Below are positions 41,028 to 49,286 of a DNA stretch of 64,000 bases, in pieces. The stretch lies in contig NZ_JANHJQ010000003.1 of assembly GCF_024609785.1 (NCBI RefSeq), positions 60,161-124,160 of the forward strand, written 5' to 3'. The first letter of the stretch is position 1; each line of letters begins with the position of its first letter. Both the position numbers and the translations under genes were made by a program. The notes below the pieces were generated by a model that made no database searches, had not been told where the DNA came from, and saw nothing but the letters and a program-made list of their open reading frames with translations. Origin of the DNA: Pseudalkalibacillus decolorationis. GTDB lineage: Bacteria; Bacillota; Bacilli; Bacillales; Fictibacillaceae.

Positions 41028-41078
41028 TGTATACAAATTATACTTATTTGTATACAAAATATTCATAATAGTATACAA
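41028..41078. promoter_or_regulatory. Three GTATACA-type operators in the divergent promoter
   Basis: TGTATACA (41028-41035), the perfect palindrome TTGTATACAA (41048-41057) and AGTATACAAT (about 41070-41078) are spaced about two helical turns apart. TNGTATACNA is the typical operator pattern of FCD-type GntR repressors. Confidence 0.7.
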
Positions 41079-41096
41079 TGCCAATATAATCGAAGT

Positions 41097-41110
41097 TGAA
41101 AACGTTTACT
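41097..41110 (+). promoter_or_regulatory. cre-like site upstream of the acid sugar operon
   Basis: TGAAAACGTTTACT matches 13 of 14 positions of the CcpA cre consensus TGWAANCGNTNWCA. It lies just before the ribosome binding site CGGAGG, downstream of the expected promoter, where CcpA acts as a roadblock. Confidence 0.6.
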
Positions 41111-41124
41111 CGGAGGTAATTTAC

Positions 41125-42021
41125 ATGAAAGTCGGATTTATTGGATTAGGAATTATGGGGAAACCGATGGCGAGTCATTTGATCAAAGATGGCTTTGAAA
41201 CGAATTTACTAGATTTAAACCTAGATGCTGTTAATGAATTAGCTGAATTAGGCGGTCATCCATGTAACTCAAATAAGGAAATTGCGGAAAAATCGGATGT
41301 CATCATTACCATGCTCCCGTCCGCAAAACATGTTTCGCGGGTCTTATTTGATGATGACGGGATTGCAAAAAATGGTCGACCGAATACGATCATCATCGAT
41401 ATGAGTTCCGTATCACCAGAGGATGCTAAATCTTTTTCTAAACAACTGAAAGAATATGAAATGTTTATTTTAGATGCACCTGTCAGTGGTGGGGAACCAA
41501 TGGCAATTGAAGGAAAGCTATCCATTATGGTAGGTGGCGATGAAAAACACTTTAATCATGTATTACCATTATTTGAATCCATGGGGGAAAATGTCATTCA
41601 TGTTGGAGAAAATGGTGCTGGTTCAACCGTTAAATTAGCCAACCAAATCATCGTTAACGTTAACATTGCTGCATTATCTGAAGCGGTTGTACTCGCAAGT
41701 AAATCAGGGATCGATTTAAATAAAATGTTCGATGCGATTCGTGGGGGATTAGCTGGTAGTGCCGTTATGGAAGCTAAAATGCCGAAAATCATTTCTCGAG
41801 ATTTTGAACCAGGTGGTCGAATTGACATCAACTTCAAAGATTTGAATAATGTACTATCTTCAGCAAATGTGGTAGGTGTACCTTTACCGATTACAAGTCA
41901 GGTGAAAGAAATTTTCAATTCGGAAATTGTTAACGACAATGCTGGTAAAGATCATTCCTATATTATTGACTACTTCGAGAAACTAGCAAACTTTCAAACA
42001 CCGAGAGGAGGAAAAAAATAA
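41125..42021 (+). CDS. 3-hydroxyacid dehydrogenase family (tartronate semialdehyde reductase / L-threonate dehydrogenase type)
   Basis: 298 residues. N-terminal Rossmann domain with VGFIGLGIMGKPMASHLIKDG, the substrate motif DAPVSGGEPMAIEGKLSIMVGG, and catalytic Lys170 in GAGSTVKLANQ. The C-terminal helical domain completes the beta-hydroxyacid dehydrogenase fold. Next to a DUF1537 kinase, the best-supported role is NAD(P)-dependent oxidation of a four-carbon acid sugar at C2 (LtnD type). Reduction of tartronate semialdehyde to glycerate is the alternative. CGGAGG precedes the ATG. The kinase starts one base after its stop. Confidence 0.82.
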   Translation: MKVGFIGLGIMGKPMASHLIKDGFETNLLDLNLDAVNELAELGGHPCNSNKEIAEKSDVIITMLPSAKHVSRVLFDDDGIAKNGRPNTIIIDMSSVSPEDAKSFSKQLKEYEMFILDAPVSGGEPMAIEGKLSIMVGGDEKHFNHVLPLFESMGENVIHVGENGAGSTVKLANQIIVNVNIAALSEAVVLASKSGIDLNKMFDAIRGGLAGSAVMEAKMPKIISRDFEPGGRIDINFKDLNNVLSSANVVGVPLPITSQVKEIFNSEIVNDNAGKDHSYIIDYFEKLANFQTPRGGKK

Positions 42022-42022
42022 A

Positions 42023-43423
42023 ATGAATCCGGCAATTCTGAACAACTATCCAGAATACGATCTTTCTGGACTAAAATGCATATACGATGATGCGATGAAG
42101 CAGTTCAATCATAAAATCATTGTACTTGACGATGACCCGACAGGTATACAGAAAGTGCATGATATTCATGTATATACGAATTGGGACGAAGCTTCCATTA
42201 TCGATGGATTTAAATCGGATGAGCAAATGTTTTTTATCCTTACAAATTCAAGGGCTTTTTCTAAACAGAAAACGAAACAAGTCCATGAAACGATTACAAA
42301 ACGAATTGAAAAGGCTTCCAAGCAATTCAATCAGCCTTTTATCATCATTAGCCGTAGTGATTCAACACTTAGAGGGCACTTTCCTCTTGAAACACAAACC
42401 ATCAATGAAACATTGGAATCAACATCGGACGGAGAAATCATCATTCCATTTTTTAAAGAGGGTGGAAGGTACACGATCGACAATATTCATTATGTCGAAA
42501 TGAATGATGAATTAGTGCCAGCAGATGAAACGGAATTTGCTAAAGATCGGACGTTTGGATTTCAAACGAGTCACTTAGGTGAATATGTAGAAGAAAAGTC
42601 AAATGGAACGTTCAAAAAAGAAGATGTAACCTACATCGATCTAAATGATTTACGTTCACTCAACATTGAAAAAATAACGAACCAACTAATGAATGTAAAC
42701 AAGTTTAATAAAGTTGTCGTAAATGCGATTTCAGATGATGACTTGAAAGTTTTTGCTATTTCACTTATTAAAGCACTTACAACCGGGAAACGATTTTTAT
42801 TTAGAACAGCAGCTTCATTTACAAAAGTGATTGGCCACGTCTCCGATCAAGCTCTTTTATCAAAGGACGATATGATTAAGACGAACAGTACATCTGGTGG
42901 TTTAATCATCGTCGGTTCTCATGTAAACAAAACCACACAACAGTTGAATGAGTTATTGAAATTGGAAGCAGTAAAACCGATCGAGTTCAATAGTGATCTC
43001 GTTTTAGATGAACGTAAATTTGAAAAAGAAATCAATGAACGAATTGTCGAAGTTGATTCAACGATTAATCAAGGTCAAACCTGTGTGATTTTTACAAAGA
43101 GAAAGCGGTTGGATTTAGGTGAGGGAATGGCTGAAAAAGAATTAGAGCTATCCGTAAAAATTTCAGATGGGCTGACTAAAATCATTCAATCCCTAACCTG
43201 TAAGCCTAAATATATTATCGCTAAAGGTGGTATTACATCAAGCGAAATTGGTACAACTGCACTAGATGTAACAAAAGCACTTGTACTAGGACAAGCATTA
43301 CCAGGCATCCCAGTATGGAAAACAGATCGCAGCAGCAAATACTCAAATATGCCATATGTCATCTTCCCAGGTAATGTTGGGAAAGTTACGGATTTATATA
43401 CGATAGCGAAAAACTTAGAATAA
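42023..43423 (+). CDS. Four-carbon acid sugar kinase (DUF1537 family)
   Basis: 466 residues. N-terminal substrate domain with IVLDDDPTGIQKVHDIHVYT, ILTNSRAFS, ISRSDSTLRGHFPLET and PFFKEGGRYT. C-terminal nucleotide-binding domain with LIIVGSHVNKTTQQL and YIIAKGGITSSEIGT, ending near PYVIFPGNVG. DUF1537 members phosphorylate D-threonate, D-erythronate or 2-/3-oxo-tetronates. AGGAGG lies inside the end of the preceding gene. The partner aldolase or PdxA2-like enzyme that would process the phosphate is not in this operon. Confidence 0.85.
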   Translation: MNPAILNNYPEYDLSGLKCIYDDAMKQFNHKIIVLDDDPTGIQKVHDIHVYTNWDEASIIDGFKSDEQMFFILTNSRAFSKQKTKQVHETITKRIEKASKQFNQPFIIISRSDSTLRGHFPLETQTINETLESTSDGEIIIPFFKEGGRYTIDNIHYVEMNDELVPADETEFAKDRTFGFQTSHLGEYVEEKSNGTFKKEDVTYIDLNDLRSLNIEKITNQLMNVNKFNKVVVNAISDDDLKVFAISLIKALTTGKRFLFRTAASFTKVIGHVSDQALLSKDDMIKTNSTSGGLIIVGSHVNKTTQQLNELLKLEAVKPIEFNSDLVLDERKFEKEINERIVEVDSTINQGQTCVIFTKRKRLDLGEGMAEKELELSVKISDGLTKIIQSLTCKPKYIIAKGGITSSEIGTTALDVTKALVLGQALPGIPVWKTDRSSKYSNMPYVIFPGNVGKVTDLYTIAKNLE

Positions 43424-43446
43424 TTAAATCATAGGGGGAGAGTTTC

Positions 43447-44787
43447 ATGGTAACAGGCAATTTATTAATCGGGATTTTTATTGCTTCATTGCTTTTATTA
43501 TTCTTTTTGATATTAAAAGCAAAGCTTGAACCATTTGTAGCGTTAATTGGGATAGCGTTTTTAACAGCATTAGTAGTAGGATTTCCAATTGATGAAGTTT
43601 CTCAAATTGTTGCAAGTGGATTTGGTGACACGCTTATCAGTGTTGGTATTTTAATAGGTTTAGGAGTCATATTCGGCCAATTTCTTGCAGCATCAGGTGC
43701 TGTTGAAAAAATTGCTCAAGCGATTCTTAACGTGTTTGGTGTGAAAAAGTCTCCAGCAGGGATTGCATTGACAGGTACAGCGGTTTCTATCCCAGTATTT
43801 TTCGATGCGGCATTCGTTATTTTAAGTGGATTAATTAAAAGTTTATCTAAAAAAACAGGAATACCTGCAGTTACATTTGTAACCGCTTTAGCCGTTGGTT
43901 TGATCGTCTCCCACAGTACGATCATCCCAACTCCAGGACCGATGATCGTTGCCGAAAATACAGGGTCTGATTTGGGATTATTCATCATATACGGCCTTAT
44001 CATCGCAATCCCAGCAACACTTGTCGGTGGTTACTTATATGGAATGTTTATTGGAAAACGAATCAAAGTCGACAAGGATGTAGAAGTGGAAGCAGTTGAA
44101 ACACAAACGTATAAAAAAGAAATCTCGACAGGCCTTTCCTTCTTCATGTTAGGGTTACCTATCTTACTTATCGTGGGGAATACCGTTACCCAAATGGTTG
44201 CACCTGGCTCATTGCTAGCCACGATCTTTACGTTCATTGGTGACAAAAATGTCGCTTTATTCATCAGTGTTATCGTTGCCATTATTGTTTTAAAACCATA
44301 TATTTCAGAGAATTACGGCACATTATATAGTGAAGCAGTCAACTCAGCAGGAGTTATCCTACTGATCACGGGTGCAGGTGGTGCTTTTGGGGAAGTTATC
44401 AATCAAAGCGGAATCGGTGATCACTTGATTACCGTGATGCAAGGCTGGAATATCCATATCTTCTTACTTGCATTCATTTTCACACAAATTTTAAGAGCAT
44501 CACTCGGATCAGCAACCGTGGCTCTTGTAACAACATCCAGTATCTTAGGGCCACAAGTCGCAGCACTCGGTATCTCGCCTGTTCTACTTGGTCTTGCCAT
44601 TTGTGCCGGTGCAATTGGATTGTCCTTACCTAACGACTCAGGATTCTGGGTGGTTAACAAATTCGGTAATCTCACAATCCCTCAAACTATGAAAACATGG
44701 ACACTTGGAGGATTCGTCGCTGGATTGACAGCTCTTGCAGTTGTGTATGTGTTGTTCTTGTTGTCACCAGTACTGCCGGGAATATAA
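43447..44787 (+). CDS. GntP-family acid sugar:H+ symporter
   Basis: 446 residues with about 12 hydrophobic segments. GntP landmarks: ILKAKLEPFVALIGIAFLTALVVG, ISVGILIGLGVIFGQFLAASG, LIVSHSTIIPTPGPMIVAE, LLITGAGGAFGEVINQSGI, and RASLGSATVALVTTSSILGP, ending in the typical NDSGFWVVNKFGNLTIPQTMKTWTLGG. It should import gluconate-like or four-carbon acid sugars. GGGGGAG precedes the ATG. A decayed duplicate of its 3' end is at 56302-56745. Confidence 0.88.
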   Translation: MVTGNLLIGIFIASLLLLFFLILKAKLEPFVALIGIAFLTALVVGFPIDEVSQIVASGFGDTLISVGILIGLGVIFGQFLAASGAVEKIAQAILNVFGVKKSPAGIALTGTAVSIPVFFDAAFVILSGLIKSLSKKTGIPAVTFVTALAVGLIVSHSTIIPTPGPMIVAENTGSDLGLFIIYGLIIAIPATLVGGYLYGMFIGKRIKVDKDVEVEAVETQTYKKEISTGLSFFMLGLPILLIVGNTVTQMVAPGSLLATIFTFIGDKNVALFISVIVAIIVLKPYISENYGTLYSEAVNSAGVILLITGAGGAFGEVINQSGIGDHLITVMQGWNIHIFLLAFIFTQILRASLGSATVALVTTSSILGPQVAALGISPVLLGLAICAGAIGLSLPNDSGFWVVNKFGNLTIPQTMKTWTLGGFVAGLTALAVVYVLFLLSPVLPGI

Positions 44788-44948
44788 GAAAAGTGGAAGC
44801 GCCCGCTAAATACTGAAAATGAAAATAATAAAACGCCATGTCATTCAAAAGCCATGGCGCTCACATTTAGAAAGTGGCATGGGTCTTACGGTCGACAACC
44901 GAACTTTGTTGGGGAACAGAGATCAATTCGCAAACTTATATATTTCAA

Positions 44949-44992
44949 ATGAAAACCTCCAAAACTACTTCATTGGTTTTGGAGGTTTTCAT
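44949..44992. terminator. Terminator hairpin downstream of the gntP-like gene
   Basis: ATGAAAACCTCCAAAAC pairs with GTTTTGGAGGTTTTCAT around an 11-base loop, with T-richness on both sides. It can end the acid sugar operon from the left and any minus-strand transcript from the right. Confidence 0.75.
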
Positions 44993-45302
44993 ATAAGAGC
45001 TTAATCTTGGTTTTGTACTTTTCATTGATAGATGACAGGGGTTTATTATTGTGGTTCAGTTGGGAGGTCCACGCTGGTATACCTTCACTATCTTCATCGG
45101 TACTTGCATTGGATTTTACGATCTGCTCGGAAATCAAATTTGTTTCCGAACGTTCCGAATTAAAACGCTCTCCATCTATATTAATAATTGAAAAAGGTTT
45201 TGCTATTTCTTTAGTTGGTTCTTCAGTTAAAAAACGAAGTCCAAATAATAATGGACCAAGAACCATAACGATTGTTAAGAATAAAGGGGCTATAGTGTCC
45301 AT
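44970..45302 (-). CDS. Hypothetical small protein with N-terminal membrane helix
   Basis: 110 codons. The first 25 residues (MDTIAPLFLTIVMVLGPLLF) form a membrane helix. The rest is polar with no recognised domain, and the last residues are encoded within a terminator hairpin. There is no ribosome binding site ahead of the ATG, and part of the C-terminal coding sequence (45036-45095) is shared with the duplicated segment at 56690-56745, where the frame is not kept. I regard it as doubtful. Confidence 0.3.
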   Translation of the reverse strand: MDTIAPLFLTIVMVLGPLLFGLRFLTEEPTKEIAKPFSIINIDGERFNSERSETNLISEQIVKSNASTDEDSEGIPAWTSQLNHNNKPLSSINEKYKTKIKLLYENLQNQ

Positions 45303-45493
45303 TTAATATTTGTTAATATAGATGCTTGAGCATAGAACCATATAGCTATTTTAAATGACATTATTTGATCAATAGATCCTAACAATTGCGTCAACGTTCC
45401 CAATTATATGTATTTTGTTGAGACTTAATAAATACTTTTTAGCTTTTAGCCTATATAATTGGTATAATTAAGGAAAAGAAAGCGGTGACACTA

Positions 45494-45784
45494 ATGCCAA
45501 TAAAGGAATATAAAGTAACAGCTGATGACTTCAATGCGAATGATAAAGTAAGTCGTATATTGGAGAGATTTAGAGGTGAAATAACCATCATTGGTGATGA
45601 AGCTGAAAATGGAGGTGTTGAAGATATGAAAAATAAGGATCATAAAAAAGAAATTCAGGAGAGTTTAGATATCATTGATCGTATTAGAAATAGAGGGAAA
45701 AAAATGAATAAAGAAGCCATTGCTGAATTATATAAAATTGGAGATAAAACTGATGAGGACTGGGGGAATAACGATATTGAATAA
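45494..45784 (+). CDS. Putative antitoxin of a PIN-domain toxin pair
   Basis: 96 residues, charged and probably partly disordered. It begins MPIKEYKVTADDFNANDKVS, then RILERFRGEITIIGDEA, and a Lys/Glu-rich C-terminal half (KKEIQESLDIIDRIRNRGKK) that could wrap around the toxin. No standard Phd, AbrB or RHH motif is obvious. The stop overlaps the start of the PIN gene, the standard antitoxin-first order. Two TATAAT-like boxes at 45453 and 45463 offer a promoter. The GTG at 45485 is an alternative start. Confidence 0.6.
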   Translation: MPIKEYKVTADDFNANDKVSRILERFRGEITIIGDEAENGGVEDMKNKDHKKEIQESLDIIDRIRNRGKKMNKEAIAELYKIGDKTDEDWGNNDIE

Positions 45785-46247
45785 AGTTATTTATGATACC
45801 AATTTTTATAATGATCTTTCCATTCAATATCCTGAAGTGGTAGAAGCATTTATTAGTAATGCAAAACAAAATGCAACTGTTATTATGCCGTCTATACTAG
45901 AACATGAACTTTTATCTTATTCCAGGTATGAAGAAAAAGAAGTTACAAAGGCACAAATAGACGATTATATTAGTCTTGCTAAAAACAACATTATTCCTCT
46001 AACAAGGGAAATTGCACAAGAAGCAGCTAGGATAAGAAGATATCTTAGAATAAACCACCAAAAAAGACTTAAAGCACCTGATTCAATTATAGCTGCTACT
46101 GCAATAGTAGAAAATGCTACTCTTTTTAGTAATAATGATTTAGATTTTAAACTTATACAGAATGAACTTCAACTTTCCTATGAAAATCCGGTCTTAGATC
46201 AACTTGACTTACAGAAATTCCGGGAAAAACTTAAAGAAGGAAAGTAA
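45777..46247 (+). CDS. PIN-domain ribonuclease toxin (VapC-like)
   Basis: 156 residues. The PIN acidic residues are visible: first Asp in VIYDTNFYNDL, Glu in MPSILEHELLSY, Asp in RLKAPDSIIAATAIV, and a final Asp pair in LFSNNDLDFKLI. It is therefore a Mg-dependent RNase of the VapC type. The TTG start with GGGGG upstream gives the usual N terminus (MNKVIYDTN) and overlaps the antitoxin stop by eight bases; an in-frame ATG at 45753 is possible. It would be neutralised by the upstream protein. Confidence 0.8.
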   Translation: MNKVIYDTNFYNDLSIQYPEVVEAFISNAKQNATVIMPSILEHELLSYSRYEEKEVTKAQIDDYISLAKNNIIPLTREIAQEAARIRRYLRINHQKRLKAPDSIIAATAIVENATLFSNNDLDFKLIQNELQLSYENPVLDQLDLQKFREKLKEGK

Positions 46248-46489
46248 TCTCTGCAGAACGATTGAAAATTAACTTATCTAATAGCCACAAAATCCTCCTC
46301 TTATTACATTCCGCATACAATTCATTTCTAATCATTTTAAAGTCCAGTAAAAATACCTGTCGAATTACTTCATTCCTTTGAAAAGGAGTACACTTAAGGA
46401 TAATAGGAACATTTATTTATGACGTTGTGAACAGTTCAAATGAAAAAATTGGTTCTCACTAGAGTTTCCAAAACAATAGAAAAAGGCGA

Positions 46490-47584
46490 TTAAGTACTCA
46501 CCTTTATTGTTGTTGATGACAAGGGCAACCCAATAAAATCGCTGTACCATTTTGCCGCTTCAATCATTCCCTCTTCCGAATCACCAGGTTGTATGAAGGG
46601 ATTGAGTGTTATGTCGATAGAGTTTTTCTTAATCGTCCGTTCCCAGGTACCGACGATTTGGCCACCGACGACAATTGTTGGTAGAAACACACCGTTTTTA
46701 CCTGGGACCACTTTTGGTGCATGTTCTACGTCCAGCACGGCACCTCGGTCTTTGTAGCCGAGCAGATATTCATCAAAACCTGGAAGTAGATGGACACTAG
46801 ATTTATCATCCGCTTTATGACTCTGGGCATTAGTTGCCATCCAGTGTTCTTTACCATTTATCTTTTCTGAAATTAGTTCTGGTTTTACTACCTCAAGTCC
46901 TAGTCTAGCATCGGTGACCGTTAATCCTGCCCACCAAGCGAAATCGTGAATGGTTGCTGGCCCATGGCTTGCAAAATAACGCCTGGAGAGCTCGGCAAGT
47001 GATTCCTCCCGGGATAACTCTTTAGAATTGGGTGCCCATTCATCCAGCAGGACAAAAGTTTGCTGTTTGTCTTGCATCGGACCTTGGCAAATCAAGCCAG
47101 TCTGAGATGTGTACCACAAGATATGATAACCGCGTTGATTCTTGGTACTAATATCTGCGTCCTCCAGTAATTTCATCATGTTTGGACGAGATAATCGGTT
47201 TCCACCTTTCAGCGCGTTATAAAAAAGCTCCTTACAACGTTCCATGATTTTATCGTCAAGTTCAAGTTGCTCCATCCTTCGCTTATCCTTAGCTAGCATG
47301 CGTTGAACTGAAAGCTTCAGCATCCATTTAGCATCTTCTGGCGGCACAAAATGAATTGTACCTCGCATCGGCCAAGTCCTGATGATCTTTCTGTCAGCTA
47401 TGGCTTGCTCGATATTCGTAATTGTCCCGGATTGCATGCGAAGGCCAATCCCCCACAATGACTGCGAATAATTTTGTGCCTGAATAGCACCCATCCATTT
47501 AACCACCTCTTCAGGCTTCTCGAACTTCTCACCGTCAATACGGTGATTGAACAATCGTTGAGAGACAAAATCCGTATTATTCAC
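46490..47584 (-). CDS. AlkZ/YcaQ-like winged-helix DNA glycosylase
   Basis: 364 residues, HTH_42 family. The catalytic-type motif QAQ is in WMGAIQAQNYSQSLWGIGLR. Other family marks are IIRTWPMRGTIHFVPPEDAKWML, RGYHILWYTSQTGLICQG, YFASHGPATIHDFAWWAGLT, and LLPGFDEYLLGYKDRGAVLD. AlkZ proteins remove interstrand crosslinks and bulky alkylated bases; many Bacillus paralogues are uncharacterised. Monocistronic, in a repeat-rich neighbourhood. Confidence 0.8.
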   Translation of the reverse strand: MNNTDFVSQRLFNHRIDGEKFEKPEEVVKWMGAIQAQNYSQSLWGIGLRMQSGTITNIEQAIADRKIIRTWPMRGTIHFVPPEDAKWMLKLSVQRMLAKDKRRMEQLELDDKIMERCKELFYNALKGGNRLSRPNMMKLLEDADISTKNQRGYHILWYTSQTGLICQGPMQDKQQTFVLLDEWAPNSKELSREESLAELSRRYFASHGPATIHDFAWWAGLTVTDARLGLEVVKPELISEKINGKEHWMATNAQSHKADDKSSVHLLPGFDEYLLGYKDRGAVLDVEHAPKVVPGKNGVFLPTIVVGGQIVGTWERTIKKNSIDITLNPFIQPGDSEEGMIEAAKWYSDFIGLPLSSTTIKVST

Positions 47585-47732
47585 TTGCCATCAGCCCCCA
47601 TATAAAGTCCTTCTTGCAAAAAAATAATTCCCCATACTTGTGGATCAACTATTACGAATGTCTTGTATTTTTTAAAACTACTATTTACGTTCCTTATGAT
47701 AAAAATCAATTCATTTGTAGAGGATAGTATAT

Positions 47733-48074
47733 AGAGGTTGTTCAAAAAGTATCCAACTGATAAACGACGAATTTCTACGTTACTCGGTTTTTCCGGACTT
47801 GCACATGGACGTGCTGACTTCGACGTTTTCACAGGACGTGAAGTACTTAGTCGAAGTTCCATATGTACCTGCGTCTACAAGTTTATTCTTCGAAGCAGGC
47901 TTTCTCGGTGCAACTCGCAGCGTTCATGTAAGCATCGCTCGTCGTTCCGGTCCTCAAAACTGTCGTGCCTTGGGCTCACACGATGTGAGTCAGTTCGACG
48001 TTGTTACAGGATGTAACGTATTTAGTCGGACCTCCAATAAGAAAGTCTGATTCGTCTACTTTTTGAACACGCAC
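47733..48074 (-). repeat. Inverted-terminal-repeat element, copy C
   Basis: 342 bp bounded by GTTCAAAAAG and CTTTTTGAAC, in the opposite orientation to copies A and B. It contains the CTCACACGATGTGAG and GACGTTGTTACAGGATGTAACG palindromes. Apparent ORFs through it are by-products of the palindromes. Together with 47585-47732 and 48075-48386 this forms the gene-free interval between AlkZ and LysR. Confidence 0.7.
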
Positions 48075-48205
48075 ATATAGTCTATAAAAATTCGATATAA
48101 GTTCTTTATTTCCTTTTCACAAAAAAGTTCGATCCTTTAAAACTAAATCTCAAGTGGTGGGGGGTTCTCAAAAAGCGTATGAGTGTCAATCAAAGTAATG
48201 GACTA

Positions 48206-48256
48206 TATATAAAGCCTGTTTGGATAACCCCTTTTCATTGGCAGGCTCTTTATATT
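48206..48256. terminator. Terminator-like hairpin
   Basis: ATATAAAGCCTG pairs with CAGGCTCTTTATAT with one mismatch across a 23-base loop. It has no adjacent gene end and may be a remnant of rearranged sequence. Confidence 0.4.
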
Positions 48257-48386
48257 TTGAGTTAAAGATTTTTTGGTATCGGTGTACCTGTTAATCTATA
48301 GTTTTATATAAGTTATTAGGTTATAGTAAACTTAAGAGAATTATGAATATTTTAACTGTTTTCACATTATTAAAAGGGGACTAACT

Positions 48387-49277
48387 ATGAAAGAACAGGA
48401 CTGTTTATTATTAGTTACAATTTATGAGGAACAAAACATTACCAAAGCTGCTGACCGTTTATTTATCTCTCAACCAGCACTTACTTATCGATTACAACAA
48501 ATTGAACAAGAGTATGGAATAAAAATACTTAATCGGGAAGGTAACAAAATTCGCTTTACTCTAGAAGGGGAATATTTGGTTGATTTTTCAAGGAAAATGC
48601 TTCTTGAATTAAGTAAAATGAAGGACTTTCTCAAAACGATCAAAAATGATACACAGGGTAGGCTCAGAATTGGAGTTTCTAGTAACTTTGCCTTGTATAA
48701 ACTTCCCCCACTTATAAAGACTTTCATCGAATTAAATCCAAAGGTACAAGTTAAAGTTAGTACTGGTTGGAGCCATGAAATTGTACAATTGTTAAAGAAG
48801 AACGAGATTCAAATTGGAATTGTGACTGGCAACTACAATTGGTTTGAAGAAAAAATACTCCTTAATCAGGATCCTATATCGATTATTTCTAAGAAACCAA
48901 TCGATTTACAAGAACTTCCCTACTTACCAATGATCTTGTATAAGCCTAATAACTTAATTCGAAAAACTCAGAAGCCAACAAACCCTCTATCTGAATTAGT
49001 TGAAAATTGGTGGCAAGAAAACTTTAAGGCACCACCAATGGTTAGTATGGAGGTTGATAAAGTTGAAACTTGCAAAGAGATGGTTCAAAACAATTTAGGA
49101 TATTCGATAATTCCAAAATCATGTTTAACAAATAACGATACATTCTACACACGTGACTTAAATAACGATACTGGGCAACTAATTTATCGTAAAACTTGGT
49201 TGATTTTTCGAGAATCATCACTTGAATTAATTACTGTAAATGACTTTGTTGAACATATGAAAAGAGCCATGTGCTAA
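48387..49277 (+). CDS. LysR-family transcriptional regulator
   Basis: 296 residues. The N-terminal HTH reads LLVTIYEEQNITKAADRLF then SQPALTYRLQQIEQEYGIKI, and the effector domain (~90-290) opens with GRLRIGVSSNFALYKLPPLI. AAAAGGGG precedes the ATG. It is convergent with the opp operon, with only nine bases between the stops. It could regulate that operon, though its promoter is 6.7 kb away. The hairpin in its last codons serves as the opp terminator. Confidence 0.85.
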   Translation: MKEQDCLLLVTIYEEQNITKAADRLFISQPALTYRLQQIEQEYGIKILNREGNKIRFTLEGEYLVDFSRKMLLELSKMKDFLKTIKNDTQGRLRIGVSSNFALYKLPPLIKTFIELNPKVQVKVSTGWSHEIVQLLKKNEIQIGIVTGNYNWFEEKILLNQDPISIISKKPIDLQELPYLPMILYKPNNLIRKTQKPTNPLSELVENWWQENFKAPPMVSMEVDKVETCKEMVQNNLGYSIIPKSCLTNNDTFYTRDLNNDTGQLIYRKTWLIFRESSLELITVNDFVEHMKRAMC

Positions 49278-49284
49278 TGGCTCT
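49259..49284 (-). terminator. Terminator of the opp operon inside the LysR 3' end
   Basis: On the minus strand AGAGCCAT pairs with ATGGCTCT, followed by TTTTC. It overlaps the final codons and stop of the LysR gene. Confidence 0.65.
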
Positions 49285-49286
49285 AC

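Noticed and set aside
45485-45493. GTG start three codons upstream of the antitoxin ATG
   Set aside because: The choice is open, but the ATG gives a conventional N terminus and neither has a strong ribosome site.
47738-48050. Two short + strand ORFs (83-92 codons)
   Set aside because: They lie entirely inside the inverted-repeat element and reflect its palindromes.
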